NCBI GenBank assembly: GCA_030544235.1
Contig: JARUPU010000099.1
Location: 982,501 to 1,046,500 of the forward strand
DNA from: Lepturacanthus savala
Lineage: Eukaryota > Chordata > Actinopteri > Scombriformes > Trichiuridae
Length of the DNA: 64,000 bases
Reading direction: 5' to 3'
The first letter of the stretch is position 1, and the number at the start of each line of letters is the position of its first letter. The notes below the pieces were generated by a model. The model ran no database searches and was not told the DNA's origin. It saw only the letters and a program-made list of their open reading frames with translations. Positions 34,891 to 46,349 of the stretch are shown here, piece by piece. Position numbers and translations under genes: made by a program.

Positions 34891-34970
34891 AAAATACTAA
34901 TCCCTTAATGTAGTCATGGTAACTGTAGCTGTTTACTTTTGAATCTCATATTGTTGACTGACTTATCAAC

Positions 34971-35165
34971 ATGCAAAACAGGTTAAAAACCCATATTAAT
35001 CCAAAACTGATCAACAGGTCAATGTTTTCATTGATGATCAGAGACAACAGTCATTTCCCCATTTTATCTCACTTGGTGAGACAGATTTTATTAGAACGTT
35101 TTAATAATGGGATCAGTTCACTTTTTGTGTCCAAAATTAATTTTAAACTGATTGTTAGGTATTGA
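34971..35165. other. Conserved non-coding stretch with 64-codon open frame
   Basis: The same 64-codon frame (MQNRLKTHINPKLINRS...) occurs at 5,461-5,655 (minus) and 52,609-52,803 (plus). It lies upstream of the promoter cassette, AT-rich, with no domain. Three-fold conservation follows from recent duplication and does not by itself show coding. Confidence 0.4.
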
Positions 35166-35497
35166 TTTTTTTGTCACTCTATCAATTAACCTTTATCTGT
35201 CATATATGATCAAAGTGAAATATAATCTCTTCAGCTGCTTCAGTTTGTAAAACAAAATAAATAATTCACAATAATCAACAAATTAGCAACAATATTACGT
35301 ACTAAAAAAGTATTATATTGTGTTCTGTAAAGCACTTTATTTGTATTGAAGTGTTACAAATAAAGTTAGAATAATTATTATATTTTATTAACAGTTGAGA
35401 ATCCAAAATGCACCCTCTGATGTCAAATATTCATGTGATGAGAAATAATTTATTTGCTATTAAAATGAGTAATGCATTAATGTATGTGTTTGTGTGC

Positions 35498-35504
<7 letters not shown>

Positions 35505-35563
<59 letters not shown>

Positions 35564-35568
35564 GTGTA

Positions 35569-35633
<65 letters not shown>

Positions 35634-35650
35634 TGTATATATATATATAA
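35505..35650. repeat. (TA)n microsatellite with tgtgtg interruption
   Basis: Right-arm counterpart of 5,030-5,160, longer and interrupted. Confidence 0.95.
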
Positions 35651-35779
35651 ACCTGTCTCCAGAGGGCAGCAGTTTGTTTCTACAAGAAGATGCTTGTTCC
35701 ACACTGCTGTTAATCGGACATTTTATATTATCATGTGGTTCAAAATGACTCAAATACATTAATTAATCATTATCAAAAT

Positions 35780-36400
35780 ACTATACCCACTACACACACA
35801 CACTCATACACACACACATAACTTATCCTCCACACACACACACACACAGGTAGTTCATCCCCTACAAACACAAAGCCTATCCCCTAAACCTAACCCCCGA
35901 CTCAGACACTTATGCACACACACACACACACGCACACACACACATAGTTTGTCCCCTACACACACATACAGGTATTTCATCCTCTACACACATACAAGTA
36001 GTTCATCCCCTACACACACATACACTCTACCCCTAACCCTAAACCCCTACACACTCACACACACACACACACACACTAATACACACACACACACACACAC
36101 ACACAGCTTATCCCCTACACAAACACATAGAGGGAATTTATCCCCTACACACATAAAACCTAACCCCTAAACCTAACCCCCGACTCACACACTTATGCAC
36201 ACACATACACACACAGTTCATCCCCTACACACACTCTAACCCCTAACCCTAACCCACTACACACACTCATACACACACACATATATAGTTTATCCCCTCC
36301 ACACACACACACACTCATACACAGCCCAAACCCTAACCCCCTACCCACACACACACACACCCTAACCACAACTCACACAATTATGCATACACACATGATG
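35780..36400. repeat. CA-rich minisatellite with CCCTAA-like words
   Basis: Irregular units mixing (CA)n with cctaacccctaaccc and gttcatcccctacacaca. It begins exactly where arm homology ends and stops at the ERV LTR. The same material forms 54,268-55,935. Confidence 0.9.
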
Positions 36401-36412
36401 TTGTAGGCATCC

Positions 36413-36647
36413 TGTTCGTGACGCCAAATCTGATGTGGAATTGAAGCAAACCAAAATTTCTTTTCCAGTGTCAAGAATCTGTACTCTCGACATCCTGTTT
36501 TTTCCAGTGAACTTCAGGTCATGGTGACCTGATGTACTGCCAAAGCTGGCCAGAGTTCTAACATCCTGTCATGTTCATTAATAGCGTACAAGGTGGAAAA
36601 GTGGAAATGTGTTTTAAACAACTGTACTGTTTCTCTTAACCACTACA
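36413..36647 (-). repeat. ERV 3' LTR, internally deleted
   Basis: 235 bp with ends identical in kind to the other LTR (tgtagtggtta on the minus strand; tgttcgtgacgccaaatc on the plus strand). About 250 bp containing the TATA box and AATAAA of the 5' LTR are missing, so this LTR cannot end transcripts normally. Confidence 0.85.
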
Positions 36648-37566
36648 GTCCCCCCTCTCATAGTTTTTAAGACTATGACAACAATAATTCACGCTCTTAC
36701 TTGACTTGCTTTGGAAACTGCCGTTACCGGACCCTTTGGGTCATCGGCCAGTCCAGCCCCTCCGCAAGGTACACTACACATCAGCTGTACCCAAACAGGG
36801 TGACATAAATTTAATAGGGAGACATTTAACGGTTATCCTTAGCTCTGATCAATTTAATCTCGGTCTCCACGGCTATTACATTGAAGATTATTACACAGTA
36901 GGTTACACATTACTTCTTTATCACATTCCTAATACATTTCACTGGTTCACTTCACTAGTACATATCACTAGTACATTTCACTAATACATCACTGCACATT
37001 CAGGCAAAAATCCCTGTGGGTAAAATTCCTGAACGACCCTCACAATGACATTTAACGTCAGAATGTCACTTTTTCTCAGAGATGGTTCGGTCTCGTGGCC
37101 TACGTCCATCTTTCTTTCGTGAGCGATCACCGGCACGCCGGCATGCAGTGTTGGTTGGCACAGTGGGTTGGTACAGTTGGTTGGCTCATAGAAAACAGAA
37201 AACAAAACAAACGTTAGAATCATCACAAGAGTACATAAACACTGTAAATGGAGTTAATTAGTAAAGATTATGCAACATTAAATTTTAGAACTTTCATTAC
37301 ATAATGAAAAATCAGCTATTAATCCCCTTCCATTAAGGGTTGTGCTTATACCTGTAATGGCAAACGTATATGTGCTGTAATATAGAAAATCAAAATGTGA
37401 TTAATTGTACATGAGATTATTTTCAGTGACTTATATATGGTCCCTCTAATACCTGAGATTATAGGAAGTGACTTGTATAGTGTCACTTTAATAACTAACT
37501 AATAACTGAATGAGATGATAATAGGTGACTTTATGTAGGACCACTCTTCTTTTCCCTTGGATCCTC
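36648..37566. other. ERV region between env and 3' LTR
   Basis: No gene is recognised. It starts with the polypurine tract. Short open stretches at 36,706-36,984 and 36,981-37,226 have no domain. Confidence 0.5.
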
Positions 37567-40101
37567 TCAATCCAGAAGTGTTTGGATCTGCTCTTCGTAT
37601 AGGTGCTCGTCGTTCTCGTAGTCACGGCCCCCCTCTGGATCGGGTAAGGGGAAATCCAATGGGGGTAAGGGGAACAGATCTGGTGTTCTCTCCTCGAACC
37701 GGCTTAACTCTACCATCTGTGCTACCTCTCGCTGTCCCCTCACTATCACTCTCTTCAACAGCGGCAGGCAACAACAGCCAATGAACATCAACAATATCAC
37801 ACAGACGAATATAGTAACGACAAGTCTCACCAGTCCGTTTCTCCAATTCCCCACTGCATCCTCTAACCAGGTTATCCATCCTACACTAGTATCTCTACCA
37901 GCCCCCTCACTCACCTGGCGCCTCAGCTGTCGTAATTTAGCCATCGCTCTAGTAAACGCCCCCTGAGAGCTTGTATGTCCTGGAATAAAAGTACACCAAT
38001 ACTTCTCTCCAATCATTGCGCAAACTCCTCCCTTTTCCGCTAACATCCAGTCTAACACCTGACGGTTTTGCCAAGCCACTGCACTGGTGGCTCCTAACTG
38101 CTCTCCTAACAACAGCAGAGCATCCTCAGTGTAGTTGATAAACTGCTGCTGGTTATAGAAAATAAAATTCAACCACTCGGTATTTTTGTTGGTCGTGATC
38201 CAAGGCAGAATGGATTCAAATCCTGATGCAACTTCATGTCTAGCTTTAAAGGCATTTGGTATACCCCGTGGTTGTCCAATTGAATCAAAATACACTCTAG
38301 AATCAGGCTTAAACTCCCTTCTACGTCGCTGATTCATCTCCAGATCCTCAAAGGGAAGCGTGATCACCTCTTGTACCACCTGTACTCTAGCACATCTCCC
38401 TGACCAGTCCTCAGGGAGAACAGAATACAACTTCTGACCTCCACACCACCAATACTGATCCGCCAAAGGAATAATCTGACTAAAGTACGGACATCCGGGC
38501 ACTTGAACGCTCAACAAATGTCCTGATACCTGTGGTGCAGGTCGCAACGTTGGTTTGGTGCAATTCAGGGAGTCTAACCTCCACACGTGAGAACAACTCT
38601 CACTGCTCACTCTCCCTACAGGGCGACGGTCTGTTTTCTCTACACACTCAAACTTCCCTATTGGCTCCAATGGCACCCCCCAAGGCATTCCCAGTACTAC
38701 ACTTCTTTCCTCTACTCGGACATCCAACACTCTGCACCGTTCAGCATTATTCATCCCCCCTTGCTGATGAGCAACATAGTCTTCATACATCGGAGAGCCA
38801 AGCATCAACACACACTCAGCTTTACACCAGGGTCGAGGATTTTGAGACACCGCTGACACCTCAGTACTACAAGCTTCCCAACTGAACACAGTGTTCATCA
38901 CATACAATGCCTCTGGCCTGGCCTTGGTGCAGATGTAGCAATTGGTATGCCCGTTAACCTGACCTATAAACTGTACCCAGCGATACCAGCTGTTCTGCTC
39001 CAAACCTTCTCCAACACTAATCTCCTCCTCACTAACCTCGTCCACATCTTCCTTATCTCCTGATCCATAGAACACCCGATTCACCCAGCTCTGAAACTGG
39101 TCGAGCATACTGCTATTAGTCCTTTCTCCTGCGTCCGGTACCTCATCTCTTTTCTGCCGCTGTGTCCCTCTCACTTCTATCTGTGGGATCCCCGCCGTGA
39201 CTGTTGACGTCCTAGTTGCCATGGTCATTACTGTCGTCACTTTAGGTGTAATGGTAGGCTTTGTACTAACCAACGGATTAGCAGTAGGAGTCGTAGTAGT
39301 AGTCGGAGTCGTTATGGGAGTCGTTGTGGGAGTGGTAGTAGTAGTCGTGGTGGGAGTCGTTGTAGGAGTCGTGGTGGGAGTGGTTGTAGGAGTCGTGGTG
39401 GGAGTGGTTGTTGTTGTGGGAGTGGTAGTAGGAGTTGTTGGCCTTTCTTTTTTCTTCTTTTTCTTCTCAGCCCCCCTCACCCGACCATTCAATGGTGGCC
39501 CAGTAATCTCCTCACTCCTTCTTTTGTCCAGGGGGTACTCCTTCTCATCATAATTCTGATGGTTCTCAGATGTCGTAGCCACTAGCACAAAATAACGCTG
39601 GTCAGGCTTTGCTCCAACTAACCCTAGCCTTTTGAACCCTACTTCCACCAACCACACCTCCTTTGAGTCTACCACCCCCGTCTTAACCCTTATCGCGCAC
39701 TGAGTTGCTCCCCACTTTTCCACTGTTATCCACCACCTTGAACTCCACTGTATCCCACAGAGACGAGTTGGCCCTTCTGCTCTTACAGCAATCTCAAACG
39801 CGTTCATATCTCTCGTCCAATGGTGCACCGGTAACTGTGCCACCCAAGTCTCCTCATCCTGAAAGTTCCACTGACCTACATTCGATGTCTACTCTTGTCC
39901 TCCTGGCCATTCAGGCACATATCTCCTCACTCTCACCCCTCCAAACACTCTTCTTTCGGTCTCCTCACTCACTTCATCACTCCTCCCCTTTCCCAGGAAA
40001 TTTAACTCCTGGGAAAAAAGGCAACTCACTCGCATCACCAACCACTCCATCATCCACACCTTCAACATCCACACCGCTATCATCTTGCTCTTTCCCTTCA
40101 T
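37567..40101 (-). pseudogene. env: Retroviral env, one in-frame amber stop near start
   Basis: The main frame is open from 39,888 down to 37,567. It reads on from an ATG-initiated 70-codon frame (40,101-39,892) that begins with a hydrophobic, signal-like stretch and ends at TAG 39,889-39,891 in the same frame. Residue numbers here run from 39,843. Features: Thr/Pro tract at about 136-187; SU CXXC-type motif (CYIC) at 302-305; RRRR cleavage-type site at 506-509; TM ectodomain with a QNR...AEKGGVC block; membrane span at about 670-696 followed by CCC; and a 62-residue tail with Tyr motifs. The CX6CC motif of gamma-type Env is not met: the first Cys (608) is followed by only one Cys, at 617. Its leader overlaps the integrase frame, as usual in such viruses. 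Confidence 0.75.
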
Positions 40102-40594
40102 CCCTCTCTGCTAACTCCAGGGGTTGCTCCCCCGAGTCCTCCTGCACTTTCACGCAGTGGTTCAAATGATACCACGTTGGCGACCCTTCTACCTGGACCG
40201 CCCTAGATGTAGCCTTAACTACCTCGTAGGGGCCCTCTCTTCTCGGAAAATCCCACTTGCGTCTGAACACTTTAACATACACCAGGTCTCCCGGTTTCAC
40301 CTTCGGCTCGCCGTCTTCCTGAGCCACCTTCGAGAATAGGCGCAAAATAGCAAGTTCTCTCTCACGCTTCTGGACTCGCTTTGCAGAAGTATCCTTACCT
40401 TTATAATGTTTTATCAATACCATCATCTCAGCACATTGTGTCAAATCAAAAGTTCCTGCCGCAGGCCAGGGCGATAGACCGTTACGTGTTCTTTCATTCC
40501 ACTTTTTTGACATTTTCTGTATGTCTTCGGCCAATAGGGGATGTAGTTTCCCAAGAATAGCCACAGGTGAGGAATCATTCTGGTCCGATGCCAT
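39977..40594 (-). pseudogene. Integrase C-terminus fused to unassigned N-terminal part
   Basis: 205 codons. Residues about 98-150 (KPGDLVYVKVF ... GPYEVVKAT ... WYHLNHCVK) form the SH3-like DNA-binding end of a retroviral integrase. The first 90 or so residues have no integrase features; being preceded by the leader they are probably the start of gag, which would place the deletion breakpoint near codon 95. An acidic C-terminal tail overlaps the env leader in another frame. Confidence 0.6.
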
Positions 40595-40599
40595 GCTTG

Positions 40600-42727
40600 A
40601 ACGCAGCTCGGATGTTTGCCCAAAAGTTGAAATTTAATCAGCGCCTGAATTCGAAAATTGAACTTCAAAGTCGATATCTATAAGCTATTGCCTCCTCAAC
40701 CAAGACACAACCACCCACAAAGTGCTTTAAAAACTTCTAAAAGAATCTGCTGATCAGAGTTTGATTGCTCGCGTCTGAGCTAGTCGGTAGGGGTAAAATA
40801 ATTATTGATCGATTGAACGTGTTCAAATGACACTCCTAAATACAATACAACTTTAATTCAGGAACATATAAAATATTTCATTCAGGACCTTTAATTTTAA
40901 TTTTTTTTTTTTTCCAGTCAACCGCTTATCTCTCTTCACCCCTCCCGCACTCGAAAATCTATTTTCGGCCCAGACCCGTCTGTGTCTTTTAACTCCTCCC
41001 CCTTGGGTCCAGCAATCTGACTTCCTATCTACCGCTCAGTACGCTCCCAGCCGTCAGACAGGACAGACCTCCTCTACACCCAGAAACACACACAGAAACA
41101 CACACACACCCAAACCACAGAGCTTATTTCTCAAGAGTCTGGCCCACTGCCACACCTCAGAGAAAAAAAACAACAACTCCGCACTCACACATAAAATGGT
41201 TGCCACAAAAACTTCTAAAATACCCAACACATGGCATGCATGATAAGCAACAGATCCACACAATAAACATTATATACTGAGCAATGTAACACTATGTCAT
41301 ACGTATAACAAACACTACATAACGAACATAATAACCACTTTTCTTCTCCCCAATACACACTTCTGAATCTCTCTGCCAACCACACCCTTACCCCACAGTG
41401 CACCCAGTTAGTTGAGCCGTTTAGTTAGCCAGTTTATTACACAGTTATTTATGCACAAACAAAATTGCTCTCAGCACAGCACAGCCAAATAATATGCATT
41501 CGTAAATGTTCATTAAGATGTATTCATATCCCCAAACAAGCATAAGCAGGGTTATTAGACTGTTATCACCATTCTTATTATTATTATTCACACGTTCCCC
41601 TTAATTCCTTAATTCCCCCCCCCCTTTTTTTTTTTTTTCTCCTCTCTTTCTTTTTTTTTTTCTTTCTCTCACAGAACATGCACACCCATACACACACAGA
41701 TTTCCCTCTGCTTCTAGTTTTATCCCCAAAACTATCCCCGGGGCAGACAAACCATGGCCAGACGACACAAATACAGAAACACAGACAAACAAATAAACAC
41801 AAATACAGATAAACACACAACCACAGATATACAGACAAACAACTCCTCCTGCCGGCTTTATCTTTGGCTATAGGGATCCCAGATACCACACAGGTATCGA
41901 TACCACACAGGTATTCGAAAGCAAGACTAAAGCAAACGCCAATATTTTACCCCGTTCCCTCATCAAGTAAAACGGGATATCAGCTATACTCCTACTAGCT
42001 CCGAACCTCAAATTTCAAAGTCTCCAGAGTATAAATCTGCTTCGGGCACTCCTTCATGACCATAAATAACTTAAATTTAATTCACGGCAGCCTAAACTTT
42101 GTCATGAAGCTCCCACGTCTTACTTTAATAGTCCTGCCAATAAACTACCGCCACGTAGAGTATCCACCTCCATTTAAACCCCTGGGACTCGTCCTGGCTT
42201 ACAGCCAGCACAGTCGGACTATTTTCTCCAAGCTCGCCGTGTATTACTTAGCACTTCACATATACACAAACACAACACAAACACAACAAAACCCAAAACG
42301 CTTCACACGCTTCACACACAAAATACACAAACCGCTTGACACATACAAAACCTCACACAAAACACTTTACACACACAAATCACACGTCATTCACACACCG
42401 TTCGAGCAGTATGTAGTTTACCCGTTCAATACCCCCTTGGGGAAAAGTAATCCCACACACGTAATTTGAACAGCCTGCGTAACCAGAGCCAAATCACACA
42501 AATTTTAAATTTTTTGTTGATCCAGTTTGTCTGGTCAATCGGTTAATGGGCCAACTTTGAATTTCTCTATCAATTTCTAGAGGAATGGGCGCTCAGACTA
42601 GACCCACCCAGCCCCCAGTAGACGGAGGAACAGCAAAAACTGCTTACCCGGGACTTTTTCCGTCCGTCTGAACCTGGGGCTGAGCTGCTCCCGTCCACTC
42701 GTCCACTCGTCGCAGGACTGCTACCTG
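40600..42727. other. ERV 5' leader, no coding sequence seen
   Basis: Long for a leader (about 2.1 kb), C/A-rich on the plus strand, with an acacaaaac-type tract at 42,250-42,390 and a poly-pyrimidine run at 41,610-41,670. I could not identify a primer-binding site starting TGG next to the LTR, so the primer tRNA is unknown. Confidence 0.5.
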
Positions 42728-43216
42728 TGTTCGTGACGCCAAATCTGATGTGGAATTGAAGCAAACCAAAAGTTCAGTTCACAATCAGCTTTTTATTCCC
42801 ATACAATTACCATACAATAATACAATTTATCATAGGGGTATAAATGAATAGGTAAAGGTACATAACTTGCTCAGAACGGGGTTCTCCGGAGAACCTCTTT
42901 AAGTCGTGTCGTCTTCTGTGGTCTTCTTTCCTCTTTCTTCCCCTCTCTTTGTCCTGAGAGGGGGTTTTTATACTACAACCAAAATAATACCAAATAGGGC
43001 ACGGTTCCGTCTTTGATATTTCCCAATCTCTTTACCAGTGCCAAGAATCTGTACTCTCGACATCCTGTTTTTTCCAGTGAACTTCAGGTCATGGTGACCT
43101 GATGTACTGCCAAAACTGGCCAGAGTTCTAACATCCTGTCATGTTCATTAATAACGTACAAGGTGGAAAAGTGGAAATGTATTTTAACGACTATACTGTT
43201 TTTCCTAACCACTACA
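42728..43216 (-). repeat. ERV 5' LTR, full length
   Basis: 489 bp. On the minus strand it starts tgtagtggttagg and ends cgtcacgaaca. It has a TATA box (42,964-42,971 on the plus strand as tttttata) and AATAAA (42,792-42,797 as tttatt) in the order expected for U3-R-U5. Confidence 0.85.
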
Positions 43217-43348
43217 CTGCTGTCTGCTGGCCGCTGCCTGGTCCCGGCTCATCGCGGCGACCTCCGCTAAGATTTGTGCCAGCGCTGTGGCTGGTTGCAC
43301 CTGCTGTGGCTCTGTCATCCTTCTGCCGGATCCCTATTGGGCGCCAGA
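43217..43348 (-). pseudogene. Gypsy-type primer site and gag start, truncated
   Basis: On the minus strand the LTR end is followed by tggcgcccaatagggatcc, a tRNA-primer-binding type sequence, then an open frame starting MTEPQQVQPATALAQIL and cut off after 34 codons by the ERV LTR. The compact Gln/Ala-rich start suits Gag of Ty3/Gypsy elements. Confidence 0.6.
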
Positions 43349-43703
43349 TGTGGCAGTCGCCTTGCCCCCGTGAGTTCCCCGGCACCGAACAGACGCACAA
43401 CAAGTCCAGTCTTTTCCGTTTTAGCGGGTTTTTCCCCGGGCTTTATTGGCGCGTACACACACACACACACACACTGAGGCCGTCTGCAGCCGATCGCAGG
43501 CTTCATATGCTGCCGTCTGCTCGGCTCTCCGTCGTCCGTTCCTCTCCTCTCCCTCGCGGGTCCAGCCTGCTACTGTTTTAAAAGAGATGGTGAGAGTAAT
43601 TAGCGCACCTGTACTCACTGCTCAATTACTCTCACCTGGCGCCGCTCCCCTGAGCCCTCTCCACACCTTTCTCCTGCAGCCGATGCGCCACGCCCCCTCC
43701 ACA
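43349..43703 (-). mobile_element. Gypsy-type LTR
   Basis: 355 bp with 5-bp inverted ends TGTGG...CCACA, an AATAAA on the minus strand (plus gctttattgg near 43,440), and a CA tract at about 43,457-43,475. The primer-binding site is directly adjacent. The downstream LTR is not found, so only the 5' end of this element survives. Confidence 0.65.
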
Positions 43704-43770
43704 CATACATCTCTACCATTTTCACCACATTTACTAACTTTATTTGGAACTTGTGCTTGATCTGTGCAGG

Positions 43771-44695
43771 ATGCCACGGAAGGGGAAGCGCTCCCGGGCC
43801 CGGACGCTGCGATGGAGGCCGCTGGACCTTGAGTTCCAGGAGGTAACTGCACCATCCACATCCCACGTCTTCTCAGAACCACGTCACCATTTACACATCA
43901 AAACCAGCATCATCATCCAGTCCTCTGACAGTCTGCCTCTACAATACTGATCTTTGCACCAACATTGCAGCTCTTAAAGCCTGGCTATTGTTTTCTTAGT
44001 TTCAGACGACCCCACCTGTGACCCCGTCCCACCCCCTGGAGTCTGGATCCTGAGGACCGTCGCCACGGAGTCCCCACCTGCAAAGGTAAGTCTCCCTCTG
44101 GTTGGTTATTTGTCATTTATCATTTCTAATGAATCATCCTCCAGTGATAGAATCCTGACTGTTGTCATTGCTGTTTCCTTCATCAGGTGCCCTGCCTGTC
44201 GGTCCCTGCTGCACGGCAGGTGTCCCCCAGGTCAGACCTCCTCCGCCCTGTCCCTGGCTCCTGGCCTGGTACGTGACCCACTCTTTTTACTTGTGTACTT
44301 TTACATGTGTTTGATGGGTCGTTTCTTGTTCATCAGTAAATGGTTATCTGGGCTTTTTTCATATAAAGTGTTCCAGACTTTGATCTGCTTTGTATTTCTA
44401 CAGGTCGGGGCTGTGGCAGGCGTCACCATCCGGTGACCTGGCCCAGTTCCCTCTACACCAGGCACACAGAGGGTTGTGGTTCCTTCAGCAGACAAGGTAC
44501 GGCTCGTTCCCAGTTTCTAGAGACTAATTGATATCAGACTATCTTTGGAGGATTTGCACATCTTAAACATGCTTTTCTTTTGCAGTTTGTCCTCGTGGTC
44601 GGTGATTCCCGTCTGCGTTCAATCGTGGAGGGAATTGTGGCCATGCTGGTGGGAGGGATCTCCTTCAGGCTCCTCTCCGTCCCTGGAGCCGGAAT
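43771..44695 (+). pseudogene. Third copy of SGNH-like gene, 5' half
   Basis: Exons: 43,771-43,842 (MPRKGKRSRARTLRWRPLDL), different from exon 1 of the arm copies; about 44,006-44,085 (stop in the expected phase); 44,187-44,268; 44,404-44,496 (93 nt against 101, a frameshift); and 44,586 onward (VVGDSRLRSIVEGIVAML, with block I His changed to Arg). The bases after this read in frame (VGGISF), unlike the arms, which carry 2 extra bases. The exon is broken at about 44,695 by L1 sequence. The gene has lost all downstream exons. Confidence 0.7.
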
Positions 44696-45060
44696 CCCGT
44701 CTGGTCCAGGGGTTTCCCCCCCTTCATGCTACTTATAGCCGCAGACAATTCTTCGGCCTCTAGATCAGGTTCTAGAGCAGCCTGAGATTCTTCCTTTAGA
44801 GGGACAAAGTCTAATAAATCAAGAAATTCCTTTTGTTTTTGAAAAGCTGAGGTTGAATAATCTGAACAGTATAAATTTATATAAAAGATAGTTTCCATCT
44901 CTTTAATACGCCAAGCTAGGAGCTTACTAGCTTTTTCACCTTGTTCGTGATAAGATTGCTTCAGTTTCAACAAGTTTTTAACTGCCTTATTTGTAGATAG
45001 AACATTATATTTAGCGCTTAGCTCATTAAGTTTCACAAATAGGTGTTGAGATGGATTTGT
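44665..45060 (-). mobile_element. L1 ORF2 fragment 1
   Basis: Minus-strand frame (ELSAKYNVLSTNKAVKNLL ... GEKASKLLAWRIKE ... LEAEELSAAISSMKGGK) from the region between endonuclease and reverse transcriptase of an L1-type ORF2. It ends just before the expected PGPDG core. It differs in sequence from the same region at 45,600-45,873, so it is from another L1 lineage or an older copy. Confidence 0.65.
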
Positions 45061-46345
45061 AAAGAAGTTTGTTTCAGTGTCTTTTATCTTTTTTTTCCCA
45101 GTTGTTCCATCTCCAATCTATTCTGCCAATTAGGGTGAGTGGGAGTTTGTTCCAGCGTTTAGTCGTCTTCAATCTTTCGTAGTAATGGAGTGTAGTTAAG
45201 GTTGAAGAGCTCTGACAGCCTGGGGGAAATTATAATGCCTAGGTATTTGATATTGCCAGTGTTGAGAGGAAGAGTGGGGTCTTGGACTGCAGAGTCCCAG
45301 CTGTGATTGGTTAGAGGTAGTATAGTTGATTTTTTCCAGTTGACTGTATAATTGGATACTTTAGAGAAGTGATTGATAACTTTAAAGGTTTCCTGAAGTG
45401 AGGTACGAGGTAATGACAGCTGTGTTCATATGCTTTGGATCAATTAAACGCATGAATAATGGTGACAGGATATCCCAAAAGTGCTTGTAAAATCCGACTG
45501 GTAGTCCGTCAGGTCCAGGTGATTTGTTATTGGGCATGTTTTGGAGGGCTTTGAAAAGTTCTTCCACTGTAATAGGTAGCGTAGATAGTGAGGGCAAGCG
45601 AACAGAGTTAAGAAAGGAGTCTATTTCAGATTGAGTGGGTTGGTTACCGGCAGAGTATAGGTCACTGTAGAAGTTTCTGAAACTGTTGTTCATCTCATGC
45701 TGATCCTGGGTCGGTTTGCCTGAGGGGTCTAGGATGGATGGAATAACTGATTTCTCTTTCTTGTGCTGAAGTATATTTGCTAAGAATTTCCCTGTTTTAT
45801 TGCCAAAATGAAATTTGTTATATTTGAGTTGCTGGATGCAGAACTGAGTTTTCCTTCCAATGATACTGTCCAATTGTCTTTGTAGATGTTTTAGATGGGG
45901 AGATCTCTGGAGAATCGTTCAACTCCAGAAAAGATGCCCACTCTCCTCTGATTAAGCGGGTACAATCTCTGTCCTCTAGGAGAGACGTGTTTAGGCGCCA
46001 TCTAGTAAAAGGTTTGTGAATTGATTGCAGGGATAAAGTTAAGGATACAGGGGCATGGTCACTGATGACAATAGGGTTGATAGTGTTTTCCGTGGTTTGC
46101 TGGATGAGGGAGTTGCTAACCAGAAAAAAGTCTATTCTTGAATAGGATTGGTGGCCCGGGGATACGTATGAGTATTCTCTTAGGGATGGGTTCCTTGCTC
46201 TCCAAGTATCGCCAAGACCATAGTCAGTCATGTATTTAATTACTTCAGATGAGTGCCAGATCCGTGGGTTATTGTGGTTACCAGAGCGGTCTAGTGAGGG
46301 GTTGAGGACAGTATTGAAATCTCCAGCTAATGAAATCCCTAGACA
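45060..46345 (-). mobile_element. L1 ORF2 fragment 2, reverse-transcriptase core deleted
   Basis: Order on the minus strand: endonuclease end (ISLAGDFNTVLNPSLDRSG; YSRIDFFLVSNSL; ISDHAPVSL), linker, NNKSPGPDGLPVGFYKHFW at about 45,500, then a jump to a late part of ORF2 (KYLGIIISPRLSELFNLNY). The catalytic tyrosine-based core between them is missing. One frameshift lies at about 45,850. It ends 5' at about 46,345. Confidence 0.75.
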
Positions 46346-46349
46346 TATA

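Larger units (their letters stand above)
22559..35775 (-). repeat. Right arm of giant palindrome
   Basis: Reverse-complement partner of 4,981-20,148. The inner edge is gcttctgctttacgacac and the outer edge is gaaccacatg/actcaaatacattaat, after which it passes abruptly into CA/CCCTAA minisatellite. Differences from the left arm include a fully retained cysteine-peptidase-like exon, two rather than three tRNA-Lys units, and no piggyBac-like insertion. Confidence 0.95.
36413..43216 (-). mobile_element. Endogenous retrovirus, gag-pol deleted, env kept
   Basis: A minus-strand provirus of 6.8 kb. It has a 5' LTR (42,728-43,216), a 2.1-kb leader, a short open frame fusing an unassigned N-terminus to the integrase C-terminus (39,977-40,594), env (37,567-40,101), a polypurine tract (36,649-36,660, minus strand gagagggggga type), and a shortened 3' LTR (36,413-36,647). 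Gag, protease, reverse transcriptase and most of integrase are gone. No matching target-site duplication is visible: one side abuts CA/CCCTAA minisatellite, the other a Gypsy-type gag start. Confidence 0.85.

Noticed and set aside
39197..39553. Val/Gly-rich plus-strand frame
   Set aside because: Antisense of the env Thr/Pro tract.
42056..42469. 137-codon plus-strand frame in the ERV leader
   Set aside because: Composition follows an acacaaaac low-complexity tract and it is opposite to the provirus; no domain.
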